This document shows, one piece after another, positions 42,751-51,840 of a stretch of DNA of 64,000 bases. The stretch is taken from contig MGTT01000020.1 of assembly GCA_001799575.1 (NCBI GenBank), positions 62,001 to 126,000 on the forward strand, read 5' to 3'. The position numbers and the translations under genes are program-made. Numbering within the stretch: position 1 is the first letter of the stretch; each line of letters opens with the position of its first letter. This stretch comes from Elusimicrobia bacterium GWA2_56_46 (GTDB lineage Bacteria; Elusimicrobiota; Elusimicrobia; Elusimicrobiales; UBA9959). The notes beneath the pieces were generated by a model that ran no database searches, had not been told where the DNA came from, and saw only the letters and a program-made list of their open reading frames with translations.

Positions 42751-42778
42751 CCTGAAAAATTAAGTTTAATTTTTCAGG
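42751..42778. terminator. Bidirectional terminator between convergent genes
   Basis: CCTGAAAAATTAA and TTAATTTTTCAGG are perfect 13-bp arms around GT. It serves the plus-strand metallophosphoesterase and overlaps the stop end of the minus-strand glycosyltransferase gene. Confidence 0.75.
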
Positions 42779-45531
42779 ACGGCCGTTCTGGCCGGTTCGA
42801 AACCGGGCGCGAGCTCCAGGGCTTTAAGGTAGGCTTTCCGGGCGCCGTCCCTGTCCCCCAGTTCCCCCAGAACATTTCCAAGATTGTAATACCCCTGATG
42901 GCTGTCCGGGATTATCCTCACCAGTTCTTCAAAAATCTCCCTGGCCCCGCGGTAATCCGCCAGTTGGGCCAGGCACACCCCCCAGCGCAGACGCAAATCC
43001 TCACGGCCGGGGGCAAGCTCCGCGGCCCGCGCGTAAAGTCCGGCCGCCGTCTTAAAATCGCCGCGGCCGAAAAACTCGTCCCCACCGGTAATATAAGCGC
43101 GTAGATAGCCCAGGCGCATCTCTCCGCGGATTTCATTAATAAGCCGGCGCTGATCCGGCCGCCGCTTGCGGATCAGGGACTGCGGATCATGGAATTTTAA
43201 ATCCCAGCGCGAGACGGGTTCCATCACGGCGGCCGCGGCCGCCCGGAAGACCATGCCGGAAGGACTGAACCGGATATCCTCCTGATTCCCCAGATGACCG
43301 GGCACAAGTATGTAAACCGGCCTGGCCGGATTTCCACGGATCAGGGCCATGGCGTAATCTCCGACGGAAAGCTCCGCTCCGGACGCCGTCTCCCTTAGCG
43401 GAGCCGAGGGAAGGCGGAGATTGTCACGCACATGATCACGGTACCACGGGGCCCAAAGCGCGTCTATATTTACCGCCGCGACGTCGCGCCGCAGGCCGGA
43501 AGCGGCCTGGGCCGCCAGCACCACGCTTGAAGGATTATCCCCGCTGATCAGCAGAATGCCGTTTTCCCCGACCCCGCGTAAGATATTGGCCGCGTAGTCC
43601 TCCGCGTCCCAGTCGCGGGAGCGATCCACGGTCGGCAGAGCGATGACCACAAGCAGGCAGGGATAAGCCAGGGCCAAAGCAAGCAAAAAGACCAGAGGAA
43701 GCCCCGGACGACCCGGCCAGCGGGAGCGCAGCAGGCGGATCATCCTGAAAGTTCCTTCTCCGGCGGCGACCGCGAAAACTATATAGGCCGGAATGAACCA
43801 GCTCTCGAATTCTCCGGTCTGCCTGTAGAAAAGGGGAATGAGCAGGGCAAACCAGGCGGTCATCGCCAGACACCGGAAGAAAAAGCTCCGCGTTTTGCGC
43901 AGGACGGCGCCGCCAAGCAGACCGAGCGCGAGAGCGGCCGGCCCGAATTGCAGGAACAAAAGGCGCAGCAAGTCCGCCACGCGCTTCCAGAACTCGTCCC
44001 CGAAAAAGGAGTAGGATGCCGTTTCGGCTGTCCAATGGGAGGCCATGACCAGGCGGAGAAAACCCGCGAAAGTTTCAGGATTTCCCCAATCGGTCAGCGG
44101 ATTGGCCCTGGAGCGGAAAGGAAAATAAGCGTAAGGCAGAAGCCCGGCAAGCATAAAAACAGGCAAGACTTTCAGCCAGGCCCGCCAGTCATGTTTATGC
44201 TTCCAAAAGGCGTAAATAAGCGCCGGAAGCATACCCACGATCATAGGATGATTGGCGAATCCGAGACCGGCCGCTAACGCCAGCGGCCACAAAGCCGGGG
44301 CCGGGCTTTCTTCCAGGCGCAAAAGCCAATAGAGGATCAGGGCCGTGATGAGGGCCTGGAGGGAATAAACCTCCGAATTCACCGCCTGGCTCCAAAGGGC
44401 GAAAGAAAAGCCGACACCCAGCGCCATAATGAAGGCCGCGGCCGGCTTCAGAAACCCTTTCTCCTCATCGGGAACGGAGGGCCGTCCCCGTTCCGCGCCG
44501 AGCCGCCCCTGTTCGCCGAGCCGCAGAACCGTCAGGTACACCGCCAGACAGGTTCCGGCGGCGGCCAGGGCCGAAATGAAATGAACGCGCAGGGCAAAAG
44601 TCCCGGCGGGGATAAGACCGGCCAGAGCCGTCAGCAGCACGTAAAGCGGAAAGCCGGGCGGATAGGGGATGCCGAATTCCGCCGCGGCCGCCAGATAAAT
44701 GCCCGAATCCTGCCAGAAAACAGCGGGCGCGAGAGTAAGTGTATAAGCGGCAAGAGGCGCAACGAAAGAGGCCGCGCCCAAAAGCACGGACATCCTGAGA
44801 TTCACAAGAGCGATCCGGAGAAGAGAAAAAAGCATCTCGAAGCCGCCGCTGATGATCTTCACCCGGCTCTCCGCGCTGTTCTCCCAGGTAACAGGCACTT
44901 CCTCTATTTTGAGGCCGGCGCCGCGGCAGGCGGCGAGAAATTCCACATCCCAGGCGAACCCGTCTACTTTCAGTCCGGGGACGATCTTCTCCACCGCCCG
45001 TCTCTGGAATAATTTAAATCCGCATTGGGTATCTTTGTACGGCAGGCGGGTCAAAACACGGACAAACAGATTAAAAAGCTTTCCCAGAGTTTCCCTGACA
45101 AAAGACTGATGGACGACGATCCTGCTGTCAGCAAGAGCGCGCGAGCCTATGGCGACGACAGCCGACCGCGCGGCGCAAACCCCGGCCAGACGGGCGGCTT
45201 CGCCCCAGGGGGTGGACATATCGGCATCGGCCGCCAGCACCCAGTTCCCGCGGGCCCGGGCAACCCCCGCCCTGACGGCGCCGCCCTTGCCGGCATTCTT
45301 CCCGCTCCTCACGATCACAAGATCCGGCAGGCATGACCGGAACTCCTCGGCGGTTCCGGCGCTCCCGTCGGTGGAACCGTCGTCGGAAATAATGACCTCT
45401 ATTACTTCCAGCGGGAGCATGCCCCCCTTTTTGATGATCTCGGCCAGAGCCCGCAGCGTGGCGGGCAGGCGTTTGGCTTCGTTATAGGCGGGTATGACGA
45501 CCGAAAGCGTCAGGCGCGGCGTTTTATCCAT
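42766..45531 (-). CDS. GT2 glycosyltransferase - DUF2723 membrane protein - TPR fusion
   Basis: A 921-residue protein in three parts. Residues 1-245: a DPM1-like family 2 glycosyltransferase (VVIPAYNEAKRLP, ISDDGSTDGS, AADADMSTPWG, CGFKLF). Residues about 255-640: about ten membrane helices of the DUF2723 (TMEM260/protein O-mannosyltransferase-like) type, with WQDSG and NHPMI segments. Residues about 820-920: TPRs. A polyprenyl-phosphate sugar made by the first part could be used by the second to glycosylate exported proteins, for instance the giant surface protein nearby; this is inference. One base separates it from the upstream gene. Confidence 0.85.
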   Translation of the reverse strand: MDKTPRLTLSVVIPAYNEAKRLPATLRALAEIIKKGGMLPLEVIEVIISDDGSTDGSAGTAEEFRSCLPDLVIVRSGKNAGKGGAVRAGVARARGNWVLAADADMSTPWGEAARLAGVCAARSAVVAIGSRALADSRIVVHQSFVRETLGKLFNLFVRVLTRLPYKDTQCGFKLFQRRAVEKIVPGLKVDGFAWDVEFLAACRGAGLKIEEVPVTWENSAESRVKIISGGFEMLFSLLRIALVNLRMSVLLGAASFVAPLAAYTLTLAPAVFWQDSGIYLAAAAEFGIPYPPGFPLYVLLTALAGLIPAGTFALRVHFISALAAAGTCLAVYLTVLRLGEQGRLGAERGRPSVPDEEKGFLKPAAAFIMALGVGFSFALWSQAVNSEVYSLQALITALILYWLLRLEESPAPALWPLALAAGLGFANHPMIVGMLPALIYAFWKHKHDWRAWLKVLPVFMLAGLLPYAYFPFRSRANPLTDWGNPETFAGFLRLVMASHWTAETASYSFFGDEFWKRVADLLRLLFLQFGPAALALGLLGGAVLRKTRSFFFRCLAMTAWFALLIPLFYRQTGEFESWFIPAYIVFAVAAGEGTFRMIRLLRSRWPGRPGLPLVFLLALALAYPCLLVVIALPTVDRSRDWDAEDYAANILRGVGENGILLISGDNPSSVVLAAQAASGLRRDVAAVNIDALWAPWYRDHVRDNLRLPSAPLRETASGAELSVGDYAMALIRGNPARPVYILVPGHLGNQEDIRFSPSGMVFRAAAAAVMEPVSRWDLKFHDPQSLIRKRRPDQRRLINEIRGEMRLGYLRAYITGGDEFFGRGDFKTAAGLYARAAELAPGREDLRLRWGVCLAQLADYRGAREIFEELVRIIPDSHQGYYNLGNVLGELGDRDGARKAYLKALELAPGFEPARTAVLKN

Positions 45532-45532
45532 G

Positions 45533-46744
45533 TCATTCTAAGGAGAACCCCAGGATCCTGACCATGGGGTGATCGGGCATCCCCAGGAGCCAGGCTTTCA
45601 GCTCGTCGTCGTAGATTTTGGAGGGAAGTTTGCGCAGGGAGGCGTAGTACTGCTCCATGGTTTTCCGCTTGAGGATCATGGATTCGAAATAGTATTTTCC
45701 GTCCGCGTTGCTGAGAAGCCTGACGAACTGAAAATTCTGCGAATCAACTGGCTCGGGCTTCATCTGCCCGGGAGCGAGGTTTTTCAGGTTCTCCTCGATG
45801 AACTGCTTTTCAAACGGGGACCATCTCCGGTCCGGGCGCGGCGGCTCCGAACCTTTTTCATTTCCGCCGGCGGGCTCTTCCAGGGTATAGGTATGAGTGG
45901 AATAGTCGAGTCCGAATTCCCTGGCCAGGTCGGTAAAAGCGGCCCCTTTTCCGGCTTTCTCAAGCACCTTATCCCTGATTTCGAACACCTCGCCCTGCAC
46001 CCGTTTGTCCGTCTTGATAAACTTGCTGCTGAGCGGGCTCAGGACGTGTTTCCTCAGATAGACCCTCTCATAACGCCTGCGCCCGTCCCCTCTGAAACCC
46101 GCTCCCTTTTCAAAAAGAAAATACTTTTTGATGCAGTCCAGCACTTCGGGCGCCCTGGTTTCCCGGTCTATGCGATCCAGCTCTTTCTGGTAATCATCGG
46201 GGGACAGCGCAATGCCGGCCTCCCGCTCAAGGACCTCTTCCGTGACCGCGGCTTCCAGCATTCTCATAAAGCCGGCCTTGCGGGAGTTGATCGCGTCGGA
46301 ACCGTAGCAGCCCTCGGCCGCTGAAAAATCGGTCAGATCCTGTTCGGTGATAACTCCCCTGGCGCCTATTTTCGCCACAAGGCCCGGCGCCGGCGCGGGA
46401 ACGGAGGCGGCGGCCTGCCCGGCCCCGGCTGGAGCAGGCGCAGCGGGAGGGGCCTGAACAGGCGGAGGCGGAGCGGTGGGAGTAGCCTCCTGCGGCGGTT
46501 CGGGCAAGGCAGGTTTAATTCCGGAAGCTTCCACGGTTCGCCGCATAGGGGTGGTCGCCGCAGGGGCGCTTTGAGCGGCGGCAGCTGGAACGCCTGCGTC
46601 CACGGCCGTCGGCCCGCCCCTGAAACAATTGAAGCTGCTATGACAAAACAAAAAATGGGCCGACACCCCCATTGCCAGGGCGGCTGCAAAACCGGCGGCA
46701 AACCATTTAACCCGCGTATTCCACGAAGTTTCAAGATCGGTCAT
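45533..46744 (-). CDS. Membrane-anchored SurA/PpiD-like periplasmic protein
   Basis: A 403-residue protein: N-terminal membrane helix (about 13-31), a Pro/Ala-rich linker (about 45-115), then a helical domain (ITEQDLTDFSAAEG, VTEEVLEREAGIALS) like the N-terminal chaperone part of SurA/PpiD. A parvulin active site is not obvious. It lies two genes after the second FliF-FliG fusion and may help fold or stabilise the periplasmic part of the motor or outer-membrane cargo. The assignment is tentative. Confidence 0.55.
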   Translation of the reverse strand: MTDLETSWNTRVKWFAAGFAAALAMGVSAHFLFCHSSFNCFRGGPTAVDAGVPAAAAQSAPAATTPMRRTVEASGIKPALPEPPQEATPTAPPPPVQAPPAAPAPAGAGQAAASVPAPAPGLVAKIGARGVITEQDLTDFSAAEGCYGSDAINSRKAGFMRMLEAAVTEEVLEREAGIALSPDDYQKELDRIDRETRAPEVLDCIKKYFLFEKGAGFRGDGRRRYERVYLRKHVLSPLSSKFIKTDKRVQGEVFEIRDKVLEKAGKGAAFTDLAREFGLDYSTHTYTLEEPAGGNEKGSEPPRPDRRWSPFEKQFIEENLKNLAPGQMKPEPVDSQNFQFVRLLSNADGKYYFESMILKRKTMEQYYASLRKLPSKIYDDELKAWLLGMPDHPMVRILGFSLE

Positions 46745-46762
46745 CGTATTAAGATGACTCTA

Positions 46763-47503
46763 TTATATTGATTTTCTGAAAGCGCCGTCCAGACGGGCTT
46801 CCAGGTCTGACCTCAACTTCCGCGCCCGCGCCGCCAGCGCTACCTCAACTATGCCGGCATTATCGCCCGCTTTCAGGCTCAGGGCGGCCAGTTCTTTCCT
46901 CAGCCGCGCGGTTTCCTCTTCCTGCCGCGTTACGGCGGCCCTCAGTTCGCCCCACAGCGCCTCAAATCCGGACGTACGCCCGCCTACGCGCTCGGTCAGC
47001 TCCGCCGGCAGCCCGGCCAGTTCCCCGCTCAGCCGTTTTATCTCCGCCTCGTGCCTGGCCGAGGCGTCCCCCAGGGCCGCCAAACGGCCCTCCAGTTTTT
47101 CCACCAGCCCGCTTATGCGGCGCTCATTATCGGCGCCGCTTTCCTTTACGGACTTTAAAAGGCCGCCGGTCTCCGCGGCCGCTTTGCGCTGTTCTTCTTC
47201 ACCGCGTTTCAGTTCCGACGTAATAGCCGAGATCTTTTCCTGTATCTCCAGTATTTTCTTTTCCAGTTCCGGAGTTTTCCCGTCCTCTTTCTTTTCCGCC
47301 TGGCGGCGCGCCAGTTCCTCCACTATCTGCGTCTTAAGGATCTGAAGCTGAGACGGGGACGGGGGCGCCTGTGGCGCCGGCTGCGGCGCCGGTCTGGAAG
47401 CGGCCGGCTTCTCTTCACGCGAAGCCTCGCCCCGGCTCACCTTGCCGAGGCTGGAAAGGAAACTGCCGGGCCTGCCCGCGTCTGTCTTACCCTCATCCGG
47501 CAT
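46763..47503 (-). CDS. Coiled-coil protein (module 2, FliH-like position)
   Basis: A 246-residue cytoplasmic protein. The first 75 residues are Pro/Ala-rich, the rest is Glu/Lys/Arg/Ala coiled coil. GGGAGG before the ATG at 47503; its start overlaps the FliF-FliG stop by 11 bases, so translation is coupled. It matches the coiled-coil gene after the first FliF-FliG fusion in position and in having a Pro-rich N-terminus, though much shorter. In flagellar operons fliH follows fliG; I see no clear FliH signature. Confidence 0.75.
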   Translation of the reverse strand: MPDEGKTDAGRPGSFLSSLGKVSRGEASREEKPAASRPAPQPAPQAPPSPSQLQILKTQIVEELARRQAEKKEDGKTPELEKKILEIQEKISAITSELKRGEEEQRKAAAETGGLLKSVKESGADNERRISGLVEKLEGRLAALGDASARHEAEIKRLSGELAGLPAELTERVGGRTSGFEALWGELRAAVTRQEEETARLRKELAALSLKAGDNAGIVEVALAARARKLRSDLEARLDGAFRKSI

Positions 47504-48995
47504 CGCTCTTACCTCCCGGGGCCGCCAGCCGCGGCGCCGCCGCCGGACGGGTGATCTTCCCCTCTTTTATCAGCCTCTCGGCCGACGCCACCAGTTTCTC
47601 CAGCCCGGCCTCGGCGCGCTCGGCGCTGGGCGCGTTGAATCTTGCGTTCTGCTCTATGATCTGCCAGGAACGCTCCGGCATGCCGGTTTTTATCCTGGCC
47701 TTAAAATCGTCCCGCAGGGCCGGCATGGCGTCGCTCCAGTCGGCCGGCGTAAGCGCGGACAGCAGCATCGACAGATCCTTGTCGGACAGCGCCGCCACGT
47801 CGTCGTCCAGCAGCACGCGCGAACGGAGCTCGGCGGCCAGCGCGGGCTCCTCCGCTTCGAAAATTTTTATCATGTCTTTTTTGGCTTTGAGCCCCATCTC
47901 GCCCATGAACTCTATCACCCTGGGCATGCCTCCGACCGCGCCGTTCAGTTTGCGCTCCAGCTCTTCCTTGATCTCCGCCACGATCTCCGGCTCCACAAAA
48001 CGCACCGTGGCCATGTTCAGCATTATCCTGGACGCCAGTTTCCGGTCGAACGCCCCCATCAGCGCTTTGCGCGCGTCCGGCGGAAGGCGGGACACGATAA
48101 CGGCTATGTTGGCCGGCTCTTCCCGCTCAAGCATATACTTCAGAAGGGGCACCTGGCCGACTTTCACGTCGAACACCGCGCCACCCCCGGCTCCGGCCGC
48201 CGCCTCCGGCCCGGCTTCTCCCGCCGGGCCGCCAGGAAGCTCCGCGCCGCCGGCGGCTTCCGGGACCGACGATGTGCGCCCGCTGAAATCCATTTCTATC
48301 TTGTGCGCCTGCTGCGGACCGGCCATCAGGCTGACCGCGCCGGCCAGCCTGATCACGGCGGCCGCCAGGATTATCATCGAAATTATCACTATGACCGAGA
48401 TCAGGCCGTAACGCGCCAGCATATTGATGATCCCGGGGTCGGTCAGCATGGCGCTCCAGACCGGCATGAACGGCGCGCGCACCACGTTGACGCCGTCGCC
48501 GCGGCTCTGATCCAGATTGAGCATCCCGCTCAGCACGACCGCTATGTTCGCGGCCTGCGCGGAACTCACGTCCTTGTCCAGCACCACGTTGACGCTGATC
48601 TTTTTGACCAGAAAAGGCAGGAACACCGTGGGGCTCTGCGGTTTCGGCCGCTCGGTCTCCTGCGGAGCGGTGTAAAAGCCCGGCAGGATCTGCTGCGCGC
48701 CGGGCGGCGGGGACTGCGAGGTGTCCACCCACTGAACCGTCTGCTTCGGCGCGGCAACGGGCTGCGGCTCGCGCGGCTTTTCCACCGCGGCCTCCACCAA
48801 CACGCGCGCCCGGCCCGGACCCAGGATATTCACGATCACTTCCTGCGCCTTGCGCTCAAGCGCCGCCTCGTACTTTATCTTGTCCTCCACGGGGAGGTAA
48901 GCCTGCGCGTGCGACAGGGACGAGAGGCCGGAAGCCCCAAGCCAGAGGCACAAAGCCGCTAAAGACGGAAGTTTTAAATTCTTATGTCTTTCCAT
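47493..48995 (-). CDS. FliF(beta-collar)-FliG fusion protein (module 2)
   Basis: A 500-residue protein. Signal peptide 1-31. Residues about 45-178 match the FliF beta-collar domain, including ILGPGRARVLVEAAVE and the distinctive LDQSRGDGVNVVRAPF before the membrane helix (197-219). After a Gly/Ala-rich linker, residues about 280-480 match FliG: EEPANIAVIVSRLPPDARK, EIVAEIKEELERKL, MIKIFEAEEPALAAELRSRV and a C-terminal helix bundle. Arg441 aligns by eye with a conserved torque-helix arginine; the acidic RDD motif is changed to EQN. There is no C-terminal TPR, unlike the paralogue at 23972. Likely a second, related rotor ring. Confidence 0.82.
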   Translation of the reverse strand: MERHKNLKLPSLAALCLWLGASGLSSLSHAQAYLPVEDKIKYEAALERKAQEVIVNILGPGRARVLVEAAVEKPREPQPVAAPKQTVQWVDTSQSPPPGAQQILPGFYTAPQETERPKPQSPTVFLPFLVKKISVNVVLDKDVSSAQAANIAVVLSGMLNLDQSRGDGVNVVRAPFMPVWSAMLTDPGIINMLARYGLISVIVIISMIILAAAVIRLAGAVSLMAGPQQAHKIEMDFSGRTSSVPEAAGGAELPGGPAGEAGPEAAAGAGGGAVFDVKVGQVPLLKYMLEREEPANIAVIVSRLPPDARKALMGAFDRKLASRIMLNMATVRFVEPEIVAEIKEELERKLNGAVGGMPRVIEFMGEMGLKAKKDMIKIFEAEEPALAAELRSRVLLDDDVAALSDKDLSMLLSALTPADWSDAMPALRDDFKARIKTGMPERSWQIIEQNARFNAPSAERAEAGLEKLVASAERLIKEGKITRPAAAPRLAAPGGKSDAG

Positions 48996-49051
48996 AACTT
49001 TCCACTGCTTAAATATACCTGTTCGGGGTTATCCGGAGTGTTGCCGAAAAA

Positions 49052-49996
49052 TTAAATAAACGTTACCGGAACCTTGAACCAGAAAGTCGAGCCGCGCCCG
49101 AGGCCCCCGCTCTCGGCGGCGATCTCCCCTTTGTGCAGCGAGATTATTTCCCTGGCTATGGACAGGCCGAGTCCCCAGCCCAGTTTGGCCAGCCTGGCGT
49201 CCTTCTGATATTTGGCCTGGTAAAACTTCTCAAAGATCTGCCTGGTCTCGCTGGGGTGTATCCCGACACCGGAGTCTTTGACGTAAACATAGAGCCACCG
49301 TCCGTCGGAACGGCTCCTCATTTCCACCAGGCCGCCTTTCGGGGTGAATTTTATCGCATTATTCAGCAGGTTCTGGAGCACCTGCGAAAGCCGGAATTTG
49401 TCCCCTTTCACCATGATGCCGCGGGAAACCTCGTCATATTTCAGGACTACGCCTTTGTTCTGCGCGTTTATCTCTATGGACGGCAGCAGTTCGTCCACCA
49501 CCTCGTAAAAATCAAACACGACCGGCTCTATCGTAAGCTTGCCGGCCTCGATCATAGCCAGGTCGGTAAGATCCGAGACCAGGCGCTCCAGCCTGGTCAC
49601 CGCGGAGACCATGCGTTTAGACATACCCTTCTGCTTCTCGGTGGCCTCGGCCTGCATGGCAAAAAGCTCGCTGAACCCCTTAATGGCGGCGAGAGGCGTG
49701 CGCACGTCGTGGACTACCATGGAGAGGAATTTGGACTTCATATTATTGAGCTGCGAAAGCTGGGCGTTGGAAAGCTGAAGCTTGCCGGACATCTCATTGA
49801 GCCTGACGTTCCTGCGATGGATCTCGTTTTCGGCCACCGCCAGGCCTCGTGCCAGGGAATCCATGGCCTGGGCGGTCAGTTTTTCGCGCCTGTGGCCCGA
49901 ATGCTCCCGCCGGATCCCCACGGCCTGATAAAAAACCATGAACGAAACCGCCAGCACCAGCAGCACCGCGGGAACAAGAAGGACTAATAATTCCAT
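49052..49996 (-). CDS. Sensor histidine kinase
   Basis: A 314-residue kinase with one N-terminal membrane helix (3-24), a coiled linker, HisKA with His96 (SMVVHDVRTPL) and a HATPase domain (NLLNNAIKF, VKDSGVGI, GWGLGLSIA). There is no extracytoplasmic sensor. It sits between the second PorV-TPR and FliF-FliG genes on the same strand. A cognate regulator is not adjacent; the receiver-PAS protein or stand-alone receivers of the che operon are candidates. Confidence 0.93.
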   Translation of the reverse strand: MELLVLLVPAVLLVLAVSFMVFYQAVGIRREHSGHRREKLTAQAMDSLARGLAVAENEIHRRNVRLNEMSGKLQLSNAQLSQLNNMKSKFLSMVVHDVRTPLAAIKGFSELFAMQAEATEKQKGMSKRMVSAVTRLERLVSDLTDLAMIEAGKLTIEPVVFDFYEVVDELLPSIEINAQNKGVVLKYDEVSRGIMVKGDKFRLSQVLQNLLNNAIKFTPKGGLVEMRSRSDGRWLYVYVKDSGVGIHPSETRQIFEKFYQAKYQKDARLAKLGWGLGLSIAREIISLHKGEIAAESGGLGRGSTFWFKVPVTFI

Positions 49997-50061
49997 AAAA
50001 ATTCACCCGGTTCCCCGCCGGAAAAATAATCCTGAATCCGGAATCTTCAATCCCCCGCTCC

Positions 50062-51681
50062 CTATCTCCAGCCACGCGCGCGCATGAACTCGGCCAGCGA
50101 ACCGTTCTCCGGATCTATCGCCAGCGCGCGGTCGTAGGCCGCCCTGGCACGGGCAAGATCGCCGACCGCGAAATAGGCGGATCCCAGCCTGGTCCAGGCC
50201 AGGGAATTGTTCTCGTCCAGCAGAATTATTTCCTCGCACTCCTTGGCCGCCAGATCGAACTTGCGGGTCTTGAAATTGACGTCGGTTTTGCGCGTCTTCT
50301 CGCGCACCAGCGCGGCGCGCGACAGCACCTCGTCGCTCCTGACCGGGATGCCGGTAAGCCCGCTCATCACTTTCAGGAATTCCCCGAACTCCGGCTCCGT
50401 CATATCCGTGCCGGCCGCCGCGTGGGCGTAGAGCGCGCTCTTGAGATCCTGCGCCTCCATATAAGCCGTAAGCGAGGCCTGCGCCAGCAGGGCCTGTTCG
50501 TCCGCGCGGGCGAACAATTTCCGTTTTTCCGCGTCGTATTTGAGATTCAGTTTCTCCGCCGCGGCCGCGAGCCTCCTGAATTTCACGCCCCACTTCCCGT
50601 CGGTTATCGTCTGGTCCAGCGCCATGGCTTTTTCCATGCTGTCCAGCGCGGCCGAATATTTCCGCTCGCCCAGCTCTTTCAGCGCTAAGGCCTGATAATC
50701 GCGCGCCATAAGCTCCGGCCGCCCCGTCTCCTCCGCCTTCCCCGCGCCGCCCGCGCGCCCGAACTGATAGCCCAGCGACACCTTGTTGGACATCCCCAGC
50801 ACGGGATGGCGGGTAACGGCCACATCCAGGCTGTAGGACTTCATAAATACCGTCCCCAGGCCGAACGAGACCGCGCTCCCCTCGAAGCCCAGGCGCGCCG
50901 CCCCTATCGGCGCGGAGTATTCGGTGCCCACCCTGAATTCCCCGTCGTTATTTAACTCGGCGGCCAGCATTACCCCCCCGATCAGCCTGTACGCCGCCCC
51001 GGCTTTGAGCAAAGGCGGCAGCCTGTCCGAAGTATCCCCCCCGGCCACGCTGACCACGTTGGAGACGGCCAGGCCGAGATCCAGCCGCCCGCGCATAAGC
51101 GATCCGTACTGCGCTCCCAGATCCACCGCAAAGTGCCTGTCGGCGGAATCGGCCAGCCGCCTGTCCAGAAATTTGAACGCGGCGCCGACCGACAGCCTGG
51201 GAAAAAACACCCCTTTCATGCCGGCGGCCGCCGCTAAAGCGGTTTCCGTGTAATCGAACGACGATGTCCGGTTATTGTTCGCGTCGCGCCCCTCCACCAT
51301 GCCGGTGCCGAGCCGCATAAATTCCGCGCCCCACCCGGCCGGCAGCCCTTTGAGATTGCCGGCGTAACCGGCATAGTCGTAATATGCCCCCCCGAACAAC
51401 TCGCTGCGCATAAGCTGGACATTGGGCCGGGACAGCATACCCAGGCCGGCCGGATTATAATAAACCGAGGACGCGTCTTTAGCCACGGCGGTGAACGCGC
51501 CGCCCATAGCTATCGGCCGCGCTCCGGACCCGTAATTAAACAGCTCTCCCGGCCGCCCGCCAACCCCCGCTACGGACAAAGAAGGACTCAAAAGCGTACA
51601 AGCGAAAAGGAATAAAGGCGCAAAAGCGCAAAGCCGCGAAGCCGCGAAGCCCGCGTTAATTTTCCCCGCCTTTTTACCCAT
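50062..51681 (-). CDS. PorV/PorQ-family outer-membrane protein with C-terminal TPRs (module 2)
   Basis: A 539-residue paralogue of the protein at 25965. After a signal peptide (core CAFAPLFLFACTLL) comes the barrel signature GSGARPIAMGGAFTAVAKDA and VYYNPAGLGML; the last 200 residues are TPR-like (WTRLGSAYFAVGDLARARAA). Starts at 51681, 51690 or 51705 are all possible; I prefer 51681, with GAGG just upstream. The signal-peptide region is built of near-repeats of GCGCAAAG/CCGCGAAG. The gene follows the giant surface protein and a 19-copy heptamer array. Confidence 0.83.
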   Translation of the reverse strand: MGKKAGKINAGFAASRLCAFAPLFLFACTLLSPSLSVAGVGGRPGELFNYGSGARPIAMGGAFTAVAKDASSVYYNPAGLGMLSRPNVQLMRSELFGGAYYDYAGYAGNLKGLPAGWGAEFMRLGTGMVEGRDANNNRTSSFDYTETALAAAAGMKGVFFPRLSVGAAFKFLDRRLADSADRHFAVDLGAQYGSLMRGRLDLGLAVSNVVSVAGGDTSDRLPPLLKAGAAYRLIGGVMLAAELNNDGEFRVGTEYSAPIGAARLGFEGSAVSFGLGTVFMKSYSLDVAVTRHPVLGMSNKVSLGYQFGRAGGAGKAEETGRPELMARDYQALALKELGERKYSAALDSMEKAMALDQTITDGKWGVKFRRLAAAAEKLNLKYDAEKRKLFARADEQALLAQASLTAYMEAQDLKSALYAHAAAGTDMTEPEFGEFLKVMSGLTGIPVRSDEVLSRAALVREKTRKTDVNFKTRKFDLAAKECEEIILLDENNSLAWTRLGSAYFAVGDLARARAAYDRALAIDPENGSLAEFMRARGWR

Positions 51682-51700
51682 GATCCTCATATAGCACACT

Positions 51701-51836
51701 CTCATCCCTCATCCCTCATCCCTCATCCCTCATCCCTCATCCCTCATCCCTCATCCCTCATCCCTCATCCCTCATCCCTCATCCCTCATCCCTCATCCCT
51801 CATCCCTCATCCCTCATCCCTCATCCCTCATCCCTC
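51701..51836. repeat. 19-copy heptamer tandem array (CTCATCC)n
   Basis: 136 bases of almost perfect CTCATCC units between the stop of the giant protein and the start of the second PorV-TPR gene. The sense strand of the flanking genes reads GGGATGA repeatedly, so G3 runs are spaced by four bases throughout: a long G-quadruplex-type motif. Copy number should vary between strains. Confidence 0.95.
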
Positions 51837-51840
51837 TCCC

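Noticed and set aside
51600-51660. Second GEMM riboswitch, suggested by GCGCAAAGCC
   Set aside because: The match is part of an octamer-like repeat inside the signal-peptide coding region; the P2 GNRA stem and 3' GGCUGCC part are missing.
51701-51836. CRISPR array
   Set aside because: The repeat unit is only 7 bp with no spacers and no cas genes nearby.
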